From JANQOH01 sp965243325 (GTDB lineage Bacteria; Pseudomonadota; Alphaproteobacteria; UBA7887), in contig CBDEUQ010000003.1 of assembly GCA_965243325.1 (NCBI GenBank), positions 1,426,001 to 1,490,000 on the forward strand: DNA of 64,000 nt. The letters are read 5' to 3'. The position numbers and the translations under genes were made by a program. Position 1 is the stretch's first letter. Each line of letters opens with the position of its first letter. This document shows, one piece after another, positions 27,961 to 35,306 of this stretch. Below the pieces are notes generated by a model, which did not search any database, was not told where the DNA came from, and saw nothing but the letters and a program-made list of their open reading frames with translations.

Positions 27961-29094
27961 ATGGCCGGGCTCGATTGGATCACCGTCGAAGGCTTCAAGA
28001 GCATCGCCAGTGTCGAGCGGCTGGCGTTGCGCCCGATCAACGTACTGATCGGTCCCAACGGCTCCGGCAAGTCGAATTTCATCGGCGCGTTCTCGTTTCT
28101 GCGCGCCATCCGTGCCGGGGGCCTGCGAAACGCCGTCGCCCGCGCCGGCGGAGCCGACAGGATCCTGCACTTCGGCGCCGCGACGACGCCGCGAATGAAA
28201 ATCCGCGTCTCGTTCGAAAGCGAGAGGAGCCAGTACGAAATCGTCCTCGCCGCCGACGATGCAGATGGCGTTTTCCCGGAGAGGGAAGTCGCTTGTTTCC
28301 GGGATCGGGAGCGGCACCGCAAACCGTACGATCGACCGCTCGTCGGCCGCGACGGTGAGGCGGCGATAAGCGGTACGACGGCGATGGGAGACGTCGTCCG
28401 CCACGTGCGCCGTCATCTGGACGGCTGGGACCTCTATCATTTTCACGACACGAGTTCGACGTCGCCCATGAAGAAGACGGCAGACGTGAACGACAATCGC
28501 CGCCTGCGGCCGGGCGGGTCGAACCTCGCGGCGTTTCTCTACCTTCTTCGCGAGAAGCACGAGAGCTCGTACGACCTGATATGCCGCTCGGTGAGGCTCG
28601 CGGCGCCGTTCCTGCACGACCTCCAATTGGAACCGCTGTCGCTGAACGAGGACAAGATACGTCTCGAGTGGCGGCACCGGGGATCGGACGCCTACTTCGA
28701 TGCGTCCTCCCTTTCCGACGGCTCGCTGCGGTTTATCGCGTTGACGACGCTGCTTCTTCAGCCTGCCGCGCTGCGACCGTCGGTCGTTCTCCTCGACGAG
28801 CCGGAACTTGGGCTGCACCCTTACGCGATAACCCTGCTCGCTTCGCTTGTCAGGCAGGCATCCGTCGAAACCCGGATCGTCCTCGCTACGCAGTCCGCGA
28901 CGCTGCTGGATCACTTCGAGCCCGAGGAAGTGCTTGTTGCCGGCCGCGCGCGTGGCGCGACGGGCTTCGTCCGGCTGGATGGGGGGCGGCTGGAGCAGTG
29001 GCTGGAGGACTACAGCCTCGGCCAGCTTTGGGAGAAGAACGAATTCGGCGGCCGTCCGGTGCCGGAACCGGAGGAGCGGGCGTCCGGGCGGTGA
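27961..29094 (+). CDS. AAA family ATPase (OLD-like, AAA_21 type)
   Basis: 377 residues. The fold starts with ITVEGFKSI, then Walker A GPNGSGKSNF near residues 31-40. The C-terminal half has the ABC-like signature SLSDGSLRFIALTTLLLQP and Walker B VVLLDEPELGLHP, followed by a switch strand with RIVLATQSATLLDHF. This is the ATPase of the OLD/SMC-like class that is usually paired with a TOPRIM-type nuclease. The next gene (GTGA overlap) is a DUF4276 protein, which fits that pattern, but it is truncated. An anti-phage role is inferred from the class only. Confidence 0.85.
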   Translation: MAGLDWITVEGFKSIASVERLALRPINVLIGPNGSGKSNFIGAFSFLRAIRAGGLRNAVARAGGADRILHFGAATTPRMKIRVSFESERSQYEIVLAADDADGVFPEREVACFRDRERHRKPYDRPLVGRDGEAAISGTTAMGDVVRHVRRHLDGWDLYHFHDTSSTSPMKKTADVNDNRRLRPGGSNLAAFLYLLREKHESSYDLICRSVRLAAPFLHDLQLEPLSLNEDKIRLEWRHRGSDAYFDASSLSDGSLRFIALTTLLLQPAALRPSVVLLDEPELGLHPYAITLLASLVRQASVETRIVLATQSATLLDHFEPEEVLVAGRARGATGFVRLDGGRLEQWLEDYSLGQLWEKNEFGGRPVPEPEERASGR

Positions 29095-29272
29095 CGCGGA
29101 TACTCGTTCACGTCGAGGGCCAGACGGAAGAGCGCTTCGTCGGCGAGCTCCTCGCGCCGCACTTGGTTGCGCGCGGCTTCGCGTCGGTGCGGCCCCGCCT
29201 GATGGGAAACGCCCGCCAGCGCGAGCGGCGCGGCGGTGCGAGATCGTGGCACGCGGTACGGCGGGATACCTC
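29091..29272 (+). pseudogene. DUF4276 gene, truncated by IS remnant
   Basis: From the GTG overlapping the ATPase stop, the protein reads ILVHVEGQTEERFVGELLAPHL, the start of DUF4276, whose VEG-x-x-E pattern resembles a TOPRIM active site. The homology runs for about 60 residues to SWHAVRRD and then stops; the frame continues to 29339, but through IS-end sequence. The rest of the domain is absent from the window. The pair was probably functional before the insertion. Confidence 0.7.
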
Positions 29273-29448
29273 GGGTATGTCCGAAAGTCTGTGCAAGGGG
29301 TTTGGCAGGCATTTTCGTTTTCCGGCCTCAGCGCGGTGAGGCCGGAAAACGATCTTCGAACAGAATGGCAAACTGGCCCATCGCGGCGGTCCACTCAATG
29401 GGTCGTCGCCATCGCATGCCGGCATTGCGGAGCGCCAGATAGAGCAGT
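29273..29448 (-). mobile_element. Remnant of an IS256-family element (transposase C-terminus and end)
   Basis: On the minus strand, codons from ~29447 down to the stop at 29328-29330 read AKLLYLALRNAGMRWRRP, then TAAMGQFAILFEDRFPASPR and stop. This is the C-terminal pattern of mutator-type transposases (LYLALRNA...W..A..QFAI.FEDR). Beyond the stop comes a sequence ending in GGACATACCC, probably the element's terminal repeat, inserted in the DUF4276 gene. The remaining transposase is gone; the fragment abuts a recombinase fragment at about 29445. Confidence 0.72.
29315..29352. repeat. Perfect 16-bp inverted repeat with 6-base loop
   Basis: The arm TCGTTTTCCGGCCTCA at 29315-29330 is followed by GCGCGG and then the exact reverse complement of the arm (to 29352). 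It overlaps the stop codon of the IS transposase remnant, so it could act as the element's own transcription terminator (the A/T-rich arm ends give a short T-run on either strand) or as a transposition-related structure. Confidence 0.85.
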
Positions 29449-29947
29449 TTGGCTGATGCTGACCGGCTGCCGGTGCGGGGAAATCCTCTCCCTCAAGTGG
29501 GACGATGTCGACCGCACGACGCAGGTGTTGCGCCTGCGCGACGCGAAGACCGGCCCGCGCATGGTGCCGCTGACCGGACCGGTGCTGAAGGTGCTCGACG
29601 GCATCGCGCGGGAAGAGGGCGTCCCCCGGGTCCTCCGGGGCGCCAGGCCGGGGTCGCGTCTGGCCTCCCTCTCCCACCGCTGGCAGCGCATCAGGACGGA
29701 GACCGGGCTTGGCGACGTGAGGATCCACGACTTGCGCCAACAATTTGCCTCGGAGGCGGTGATGGGTGGAGAGAGCCTGCCGATGGCGGGGCGGATACTC
29801 GGTCACACCCAGGCGCAGACCACGGCGCGGTACGCCCATTTGGCCGACGACCCGCTACAGCGGGCGTCGGACCGCGTGGCGGCCTCCTTCAAGATGGCCA
29901 TGGACGGAGAGGAGGGGAAGCGACGACTCCGGCTGCCAGGGAAGTAG
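29447..29947 (+). pseudogene. Tyrosine recombinase/integrase, N-terminally truncated
   Basis: The fragment starts at VWLMLTGCRCGEILSLKWDD and keeps the C-terminal catalytic domain: Arg in TGCRCGE, HDLR, GRILGHTQ and the nucleophile Tyr in TTARYAHL. After HDLR comes QQFAS, where HTFAS is usual. The N-terminal SAM-like DNA-binding half is missing, lost at the junction with the IS remnant. It is probably non-functional, although an ATG at 29456 could start a catalytic fragment. It marks the former edge of an integrated element. Confidence 0.78.
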
Positions 29948-30335
29948 TGTTCGCGAACTGACAGCCGGGGTGGTCATCCCGGCGACATAGGTGTGTGTGT
30001 GTCGCCTCATGGATGGGTATACTGTTGCGAGCAGGGCCACCCGTGTGGGTTGACGGCACCCCTTGAGGCATCAGCTCGATATCTCCGTCCCTGATGCTGA
30101 CGACCACAGATTGTTCGCAGAACGCTGGTGGACACTTGGAAAAGTGCATTGACGGCAAGGAATTTCTGTGTGGCCGTCGCACAGGGGCGCTTGGGATCGC
30201 GACGGCAAACAGCACCGCTGCGGGAGCTGCCGAAGGGTTCGACTAGACGTGAGGCGATGTGCCATAGACGTGAGCGTGAGAAACGAAACCAGACTCCCGT
30301 GAATGCGGCCAAATGAAACGAGTTGGAAATGAATC
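29948..30335. other. Non-coding stretch, 388 bases
   Basis: No gene is supported here. GC falls compared with the core genes. There is a short (GT)n run at ~29991-30002. Open frames in this stretch have no start context or recognisable motif. Confidence 0.6.
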
Positions 30336-30746
30336 TTGTTCCCAGAGCTGCCTTTTGAGTTCGTCGTAAACGGAACGGCTGTGAGCCATCAGGCCAAGAA
30401 GCCTGAATCAAGGGAGCAATGGCGGCAAAGGATTCGCGATGCAGCGAGACAGCTCCTGCCTGAGGGGCATTTCGCGTTGGAGGAACCGGTAGCGGTGACA
30501 ATTTACTTTTTCCCACAAGCTGAAATGCAAGCGGATATCGACAACTGCACCAAGCCGATCCTTGATGCGCTGGGCCGATTCATCTACTTGGACGACAAGC
30601 AGGTTGATCGTATCGTTGTTCAGAAGTTCGAGCCCGAGCGGCCTTTGGAAATCAGAGGGGAGCCCACTGTATTACTTGGGACGGCTCTCGCCGCTGAACA
30701 TCCGGTAGTATATATCAGGGTAGGAACAGATCTTCGCGGAGAATGA
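30336..30746 (+). CDS. RusA-like Holliday-junction endonuclease
   Basis: 136 residues from a TTG; the frame has a stop 6 bases before it and no ATG or GTG at a suitable place, so TTG 30336 is the only plausible start. The N-terminus FEFVVNGTAVSHQAKKP and the motif QADIDNCTKPILDAL, followed by LDDKQVDRI, match RusA, where spaced Asp residues bind the catalytic metal. RusA cuts four-way junctions and is usually phage-borne. Codon use is more A/T-rich than in the neighbours and a recombinase remnant lies just upstream, both indicating foreign origin. Confidence 0.78.
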   Translation: MFPELPFEFVVNGTAVSHQAKKPESREQWRQRIRDAARQLLPEGHFALEEPVAVTIYFFPQAEMQADIDNCTKPILDALGRFIYLDDKQVDRIVVQKFEPERPLEIRGEPTVLLGTALAAEHPVVYIRVGTDLRGE

Positions 30747-30750
30747 CCAC

Positions 30751-31380
30751 ATGACCCTGTCAGGACCAGAAGCGGAGCGGATAGCACTGGATCGCGTGGT
30801 GCCGCTATTGCGATCCGAGGGCTACGAAGTTATCGCAGAACCAAGTCCGGCTGACTTGCCGCCGTTCCTTGCGGACAGGCGACCGGATGCAATCGCGATT
30901 GGGAAATATCCTTCTCTGTTGGTGGAGGTCTTTCGGAAAGAAGGAAACAGGGAACTAACAAAGATTCAGGAACTGCGCGCACTCTTGCATGGTCATGATG
31001 ACTGGGAGTTAAGGGTTTTCTATTTCTCCTCCCTGGAGCCGATGTTGGCCCCAGTACCGAATGTTGCCACGACGAACGCTATCGAAGCAGCGCGGACCGT
31101 CTCGGCGACGGAGCCACGGGCAGCAATATTGTTCGCCTGGTCAATTGTTGAAGCCGTGGCTCGAGAAAAGATTGAAACGACGGGGTCGCGGGCATTGAAC
31201 CCAAGTGCCCTCGTCAATCTGCTGGCGAGCGAAGGATATATTGACCAGAATCAAGCAAACGAAATGTTCCGTATATCCAAAATGCGATCGCAGATCGCAC
31301 ACGGTCAACTTGATTGCGTAGCAACCGTAGAAGATGTTTCATGGATTCTATCGATAGCCGAGCAGATAGCGGAAGATTAG
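30751..31380 (+). CDS. Hypothetical protein: PD-(D/E)xK-like plus HEPN-like domains
   Basis: 209 residues, starting 4 bases after the RusA-like gene. I do not recognise a named family. Residues ~1-95 have the layout of a restriction-endonuclease fold: a first helix, RRPDAIAIGKYPSLLVEVFRK with a possible Asp and Glu-x-x-x-Lys, then ELRVFYFSS. Residues ~125-209 are helical, with ILFAWSIVEAVAREK and later MRSQIAHGQ, an R-x4-H motif typical of HEPN ribonucleases. A nuclease or toxin-like role is inferred. AT-rich codon use suggests horizontal transfer. Confidence 0.55.
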   Translation: MTLSGPEAERIALDRVVPLLRSEGYEVIAEPSPADLPPFLADRRPDAIAIGKYPSLLVEVFRKEGNRELTKIQELRALLHGHDDWELRVFYFSSLEPMLAPVPNVATTNAIEAARTVSATEPRAAILFAWSIVEAVAREKIETTGSRALNPSALVNLLASEGYIDQNQANEMFRISKMRSQIAHGQLDCVATVEDVSWILSIAEQIAED

Positions 31381-31838
31381 AGCAGAACAGGATCTGGAGA
31401 TATCGGCGCGCTGGTCCTAGTCGACAAGGAGCGGCCCTGGCCTGGCCCGGCTGTAGCCGGCGGCGGCGCTGCCGTTTCCCGACCGCGCCGTCCAGACGCG
31501 TCGCGACGCTGATGCCCGCGTACCAGAAACCTCTGCACGGAACGCTTGCGGCGCTGAAGGTCGGCCTCGGGATCATGCGCGCCGAACGCCCGCATTTCGG
31601 AGCCTGGCTGGATCGTCTCGAAACGCTCGGCGCACGGGCAAGTGCGCGTCGGGAGCAACGTCGCGAGGACTGAGCCATTCGGGACCGTTGCCGGGGTCGA
31701 CGGGGATAGCAGTTTCTGTCGCGGCGCGGATGCCGGATATCGGCTGAAGCGACCGGGCTGCATAAGGTCCCCGATGCGACGGCAATCCGCCCCGGCGCGC
31801 CGCGTGCGCCGCACCGCCTCGCGCCGTGCCGGCTCGCG
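31381..31838. other. Intergenic region, 458 bases
   Basis: No gene is supported. A 53-codon frame from ATG 31512 (MPAYQKPLHGTLAALKVGLG...) is open but has no recognised family and no clear ribosome site. GC rises back to core level along this stretch, so the right edge of the accessory patch is probably near 31400. Confidence 0.5.
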
Positions 31839-33320
31839 TCAGGACCCGGGCGGATCCCCATCCCGGCGGCCATGCGCCGGCGGTCTGGTCGCGAGCACGC
31901 TCTCGTTCCAGGCCTGCGGCAGAAACTCCGGGAAGGCTTCGATACCGAGTTCCGCCGCGTCCTGGCCCAGGGCCTCCACCGGCGCCGAGATGCGCGCGCC
32001 GAGCGCCCGGTCGATGAGGAGCCATACGAGAAGCGAAACCCCGAACGTGAAGGCGCCGATGGCCGCGATGCCGACGAGCTGCACCAGCAGGCTGCCGCCG
32101 GCGGCGATGCTCGTCGCCAGCGTCCCCCAGGCGCCGGCGCCCATGTGGGCGGGAATCGCCCCGACCTCGTCGTCGATCCGCAGCCGTTCCAGCGCCTTCA
32201 TGCCGAGCGTGCAGATGCCGCCCCCGACGGCGCCGATGACCGCCGCCCAGTAGTGCTCCGCCACGTTCGGCCCGGCGGCGATGGCGACCATCCCGGCGAT
32301 GGCGCCGTTGAGGGCCGCGAGCAGATGGGCCCGCCCGAACACCGGCCGCGACAGCAGGGTCGCGGTCATCGCGCCGGCCGCCGCGGCCAGGACGGTGTTG
32401 GCGATGATGTTGCTCATCGCCACCGCGTCGGCGACCCCGCCCAGCGCCAGCTGCGAGCCGCCGTTGAAGCCCAGGAAGCCCAGCAGGATGACGAAGACGC
32501 CGAGCGTCACCGCCGGCACGTTGTTGGGCGGGGTCGGCTTCACCGTGCCGTCGGCGCGGAACTTGCCGGTGCGGGCGCCGACCACGAGAACCCCGGCGAG
32601 CGCCGCCCAGCCGCCGGTCGAGTGGACGACGGTCGATCCCGCGAAGTCGCCGAAGCCCATGGCGCCCAGCCAGCCGCCGCCCCAGGTCCACGCGCCGACG
32701 ACCGGGTAGATTACGGCGGTCAGCACCGCGACGAAGAGGAAGAACGGGCCGAGCCTCACCCGCTCGGCCAGCGTGCCCGAGACGATGGACGCGGCGGACG
32801 CCGCGAACACCGTCTGGAAGAGCCAGTCGGACATCGCCGCGTGCCCGCGTCCGATCGCCCGCTCGGCGGCGCCGGACGCCGACCCGCCGCCGCTCAGCAG
32901 CGCCCGCTCGGCCTCCGAGGCGCCGTGGAAGGGGGTCAGCGAGCCGAACCAGCCCCCGTCCTCCACCCCGACGTACATGATGTTGTAGCCGACCAGGTAG
33001 AACGCGATCGTGGCGATGGCGTAGAGGCCGACGTTCTTCAGGCAGATGACCGACGCGTTCTTGGTCCGCACCGAGCCGGCCTCGATCATCGTGAACCCGG
33101 CGCACATCCACATGACCAGCGCGCCGGAGAAGAGGAAAGAGAACGTGCTGAGGACGAAGCGGAGCTCGTCGTCCAGGGCCGCATGGGCGGTCGCCGGGAG
33201 GAGGGCGATGGCGACGGCGAGAGCCGCCGCGCCGGCCGCCGGCGGGCCGCGGCGCCGCTTCGCGGAGCGCTTGCCGCCCTCCGCACAAGCCTGACGATCG
33301 CCGCCGCCGCATGCCCGCAT
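31839..33320 (-). CDS. amt: Ammonium transporter (Amt/MEP/Rh family)
   Basis: 493 residues. A signal-like N-terminus (PAAGAAALAVAIALLPATAHA) precedes the Amt core: LMRFVL-like entry segment ELRFVLSTFSFLFSGALVMWM, then GFTMIEAGSVRTKN, the pore His in STVVHSTGGWAALAG, FNGGSQLAL, and a second pore-region GAGAWGTLA. About 11 spans are expected. It takes up ammonium across the inner membrane. No GlnK/PII gene lies next to it in this window. The N-terminal extension before the signal is basic and its start is uncertain. Confidence 0.92.
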   Translation of the reverse strand: MRACGGGDRQACAEGGKRSAKRRRGPPAAGAAALAVAIALLPATAHAALDDELRFVLSTFSFLFSGALVMWMCAGFTMIEAGSVRTKNASVICLKNVGLYAIATIAFYLVGYNIMYVGVEDGGWFGSLTPFHGASEAERALLSGGGSASGAAERAIGRGHAAMSDWLFQTVFAASAASIVSGTLAERVRLGPFFLFVAVLTAVIYPVVGAWTWGGGWLGAMGFGDFAGSTVVHSTGGWAALAGVLVVGARTGKFRADGTVKPTPPNNVPAVTLGVFVILLGFLGFNGGSQLALGGVADAVAMSNIIANTVLAAAAGAMTATLLSRPVFGRAHLLAALNGAIAGMVAIAAGPNVAEHYWAAVIGAVGGGICTLGMKALERLRIDDEVGAIPAHMGAGAWGTLATSIAAGGSLLVQLVGIAAIGAFTFGVSLLVWLLIDRALGARISAPVEALGQDAAELGIEAFPEFLPQAWNESVLATRPPAHGRRDGDPPGS

Positions 33321-33381
33321 GTCGCGGCTCGGCCGGGCCGCTGCGAAGCGCTTCCCGGGCGGGCGCTCCCGTATCCCGCGC

Positions 33382-34494
33382 CTACTCCGCCGCCACCTTC
33401 GTCGCCGAGGCCTCGACCCGCGGCGCGACCTCCGAGATCGTCAGCTCCATCGAGCGCATCGCGCGGTCGGCCGGCATGCCGCCGAGGTTCGGCCACAGCA
33501 CGAACTCGGTGATTCCCAGCCGGTCGCGCAGGTGGATCAGCTTCTCGGCGCAGCCCGCCGGATCGTCGGCGATCGCCGCCCCGTGCTCGTGCAGCTTCTC
33601 GAACGAGAGATAGCCGCCCGCCAGCGTCTTCTGGCTTTCCGACATCGTGAGCTCGTAGCCGCTCACCACCGCCGGCTGGTCGGCGATCGACTGCTGGTTC
33701 TTCGTCACCTTCGAGTAGAACCACTCGACCCGTTCGCCGAACACCGCGTGCGCCTCGGCGCCGTCCGCCGCGGTGTAGAACGGCAGCAGCATCATGCGCT
33801 CGCCGCCCTGCGGGTCGAGCCCGCATGCCGCGCGCTCCTGCTCGTAGGCCTCGACGCTCTCGGCCAGCTTGTCGATCCACGCCTCGCGGTAGGTGCGGTA
33901 GCTGAACGGCGAGGCGAGCTGGAGGTTGGCGCCGAGGCGCGCGGCGCTGCGGAAGCTGTCGGGCGAGATGCACGCCTGGTAGACCGGCGGATGCGGCCGC
34001 TGCACCGGCTTGGGCAGCACCTCGACCGGCTCGCGGATCTTCCAGAACGTGCCGTCGTGCGCGACCTTGTCCTCGGTCCAGGCGCGCATCACGATCTCGA
34101 GGCCCTCGTCGTACATCGCCCGGCTCGATTCCATCGGCAGGTCGAGGCCGAGGAACTCGTGCGGCTGGTAGGCGCGGCCGGCGCCGAACAGCAGCCGCCC
34201 GTGCGACAGCACGTCGACGAGCGCGAAGTCCGACGCGGTGCGCAGCGGGTGGTTGAAGGGGATGACGACGACCGCGGTGCCGATCTTGACGCGGCTCGTC
34301 TGCGCCGCCACCGCGGCGGCGTAGACCTGGGTCGAGGTGACGACGCCGTAGTTGGAGAACAGGTGCTCGGCGAGCCACACCGTGTCGTAGCCCAGCGCCT
34401 CGGCGCGCTTGAAATACGCCATGTCGTCGTCGAACGACTGGGTCACCCGCTCGAGATCGGGAATCTGGCTCAGACTGAATACGCCCCACTTCAT
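33382..34494 (-). CDS. LLM class flavin-dependent oxidoreductase
   Basis: 370 residues; the ATG has GAGGAGGACGAG upstream. The luciferase-like TIM barrel is evident: YFKRAEALGYDTVWLAEHLF, VKIGTAVVVIPFNHPLRTASDFALVDVLSHGRLLFGAGRAYQPHEF, then LPKPVQRPHPPVYQA. Such enzymes use reduced flavin with O2 or F420. The substrate is unknown. It lies on the same strand as amt with 61 bases between. Confidence 0.9.
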   Translation of the reverse strand: MKWGVFSLSQIPDLERVTQSFDDDMAYFKRAEALGYDTVWLAEHLFSNYGVVTSTQVYAAAVAAQTSRVKIGTAVVVIPFNHPLRTASDFALVDVLSHGRLLFGAGRAYQPHEFLGLDLPMESSRAMYDEGLEIVMRAWTEDKVAHDGTFWKIREPVEVLPKPVQRPHPPVYQACISPDSFRSAARLGANLQLASPFSYRTYREAWIDKLAESVEAYEQERAACGLDPQGGERMMLLPFYTAADGAEAHAVFGERVEWFYSKVTKNQQSIADQPAVVSGYELTMSESQKTLAGGYLSFEKLHEHGAAIADDPAGCAEKLIHLRDRLGITEFVLWPNLGGMPADRAMRSMELTISEVAPRVEASATKVAAE

Positions 34495-34555
34495 GGCTCT
34501 CGTCCTCCTCGGCCGCGTTGCCGCGCGACTATAGGCAACCGGCGGCGCGCGCGCA

Positions 34556-34981
34556 TCAACTTGCCGCCAGCGCGAGGACTCCGAGCGCGATCAGCACGAC
34601 GACGGTCAGGTTCTTGCGCAGGGCGAAGTACCAGGGCGGCACCAGTCCGGCCCGGGCGGCGCGCGAGTCGACGGCGAAGGCGAGGGCGAAGCCGGCGACG
34701 AGCAGCAGCGTGCGCAGCAGCGGGTGGATCGATGCCAGCGACGCCCAGGCGAGCAGCAGCGGCAGCGCGCCGGCCGCGTACCAGCCGCCGCGCGCCCCGG
34801 CCGCCGCCGCGAACCCCCACAGCGCGGCGCCGGGGAAGACCAGCGCGAGCGCCGCGAAGTGCGTGACGTGGACGTAGGCGGTGGCGCGCATCCAGTCGGG
34901 TCCGAGCGCCACCGCGCCCGCGCCGGCGACGAAGGCCAGGGCGCCGGCGGCCCCCAGCCAGAGCGCCGCCCGCGCCGCTAC
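34556..34981 (-). CDS. DUF3429 family membrane protein (start undetermined)
   Basis: About 141 residues in the recognisable part. Five hydrophobic spans are visible: LWLGAAGALAFVAGAGAVAL, VHVTHFAALALVFPGAALWG, GWYAAGALPLLLAWASLASI, LLRTLLLVAGFALAFAVD and TVVVLIALGVLALAA. The motif LVPPWYFALRKNLT before the last span is the DUF3429 mark. The frame has no ATG, GTG or TTG where the protein should begin; the coordinate given is only the edge of the conserved part, next to the stop of the PCD gene. Translation may start inside that gene or at a CTG. Function unknown. Confidence 0.58.
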   Translation of the reverse strand, partial: VAARAALWLGAAGALAFVAGAGAVALGPDWMRATAYVHVTHFAALALVFPGAALWGFAAAAGARGGWYAAGALPLLLAWASLASIHPLLRTLLLVAGFALAFAVDSRAARAGLVPPWYFALRKNLTVVVLIALGVLALAAS

Positions 34982-35262
34982 AGGCTGTCGAGGAATTTCG
35001 CCAGCCGCACGTCGCGGTCGCTGACGCCGCCCGCGTCGTGGCTGGTCAGCGTCACCTCGACCCGGTTGTAGACGTTGAACCACTCCGGGTGGTGGTCCAT
35101 GCGCTCGGCCATCAGCGCGGCCCGGCACATCCACCCGAAGGCGGCGTTGAAGTCGGCGAAGGTGTAGGTCTTGACGATCGCCTCGCGCCCCTCCGCCGGC
35201 GTCCAGCCGTCGAGTTCGGCGACCGCCGCCGCCAGCGCCTCGCCGGTCAGTCTGTCGGACAT
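34978..35262 (-). CDS. phhB: 4a-hydroxytetrahydrobiopterin dehydratase (PCD/DCoH)
   Basis: 94 residues, the normal size. The motifs are GWTPAEGREAIVKTYTFADFNAAFGWM, MAERMDHHPEWFNVYNRVEVTLTSHDAGG, and VRLAKFLD; the His-His-Pro-Glu-Trp block forms the active site. It recycles the pterin cofactor of aromatic amino-acid hydroxylases; no such hydroxylase is nearby. A DUF3429 gene follows in the same direction. Confidence 0.95.
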   Translation of the reverse strand: MSDRLTGEALAAAVAELDGWTPAEGREAIVKTYTFADFNAAFGWMCRAALMAERMDHHPEWFNVYNRVEVTLTSHDAGGVSDRDVRLAKFLDSL

Positions 35263-35306
35263 GGCCCTTTCCCCTGCTCCGTTTCGCGCCGCCCGCCCCC
35301 GCGGGG

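Noticed and set aside
31512..31673. Small 53-codon gene after the HEPN-like gene
   Set aside because: No recognisable family, weak start context, and GC composition that opens frames easily; left as intergenic.
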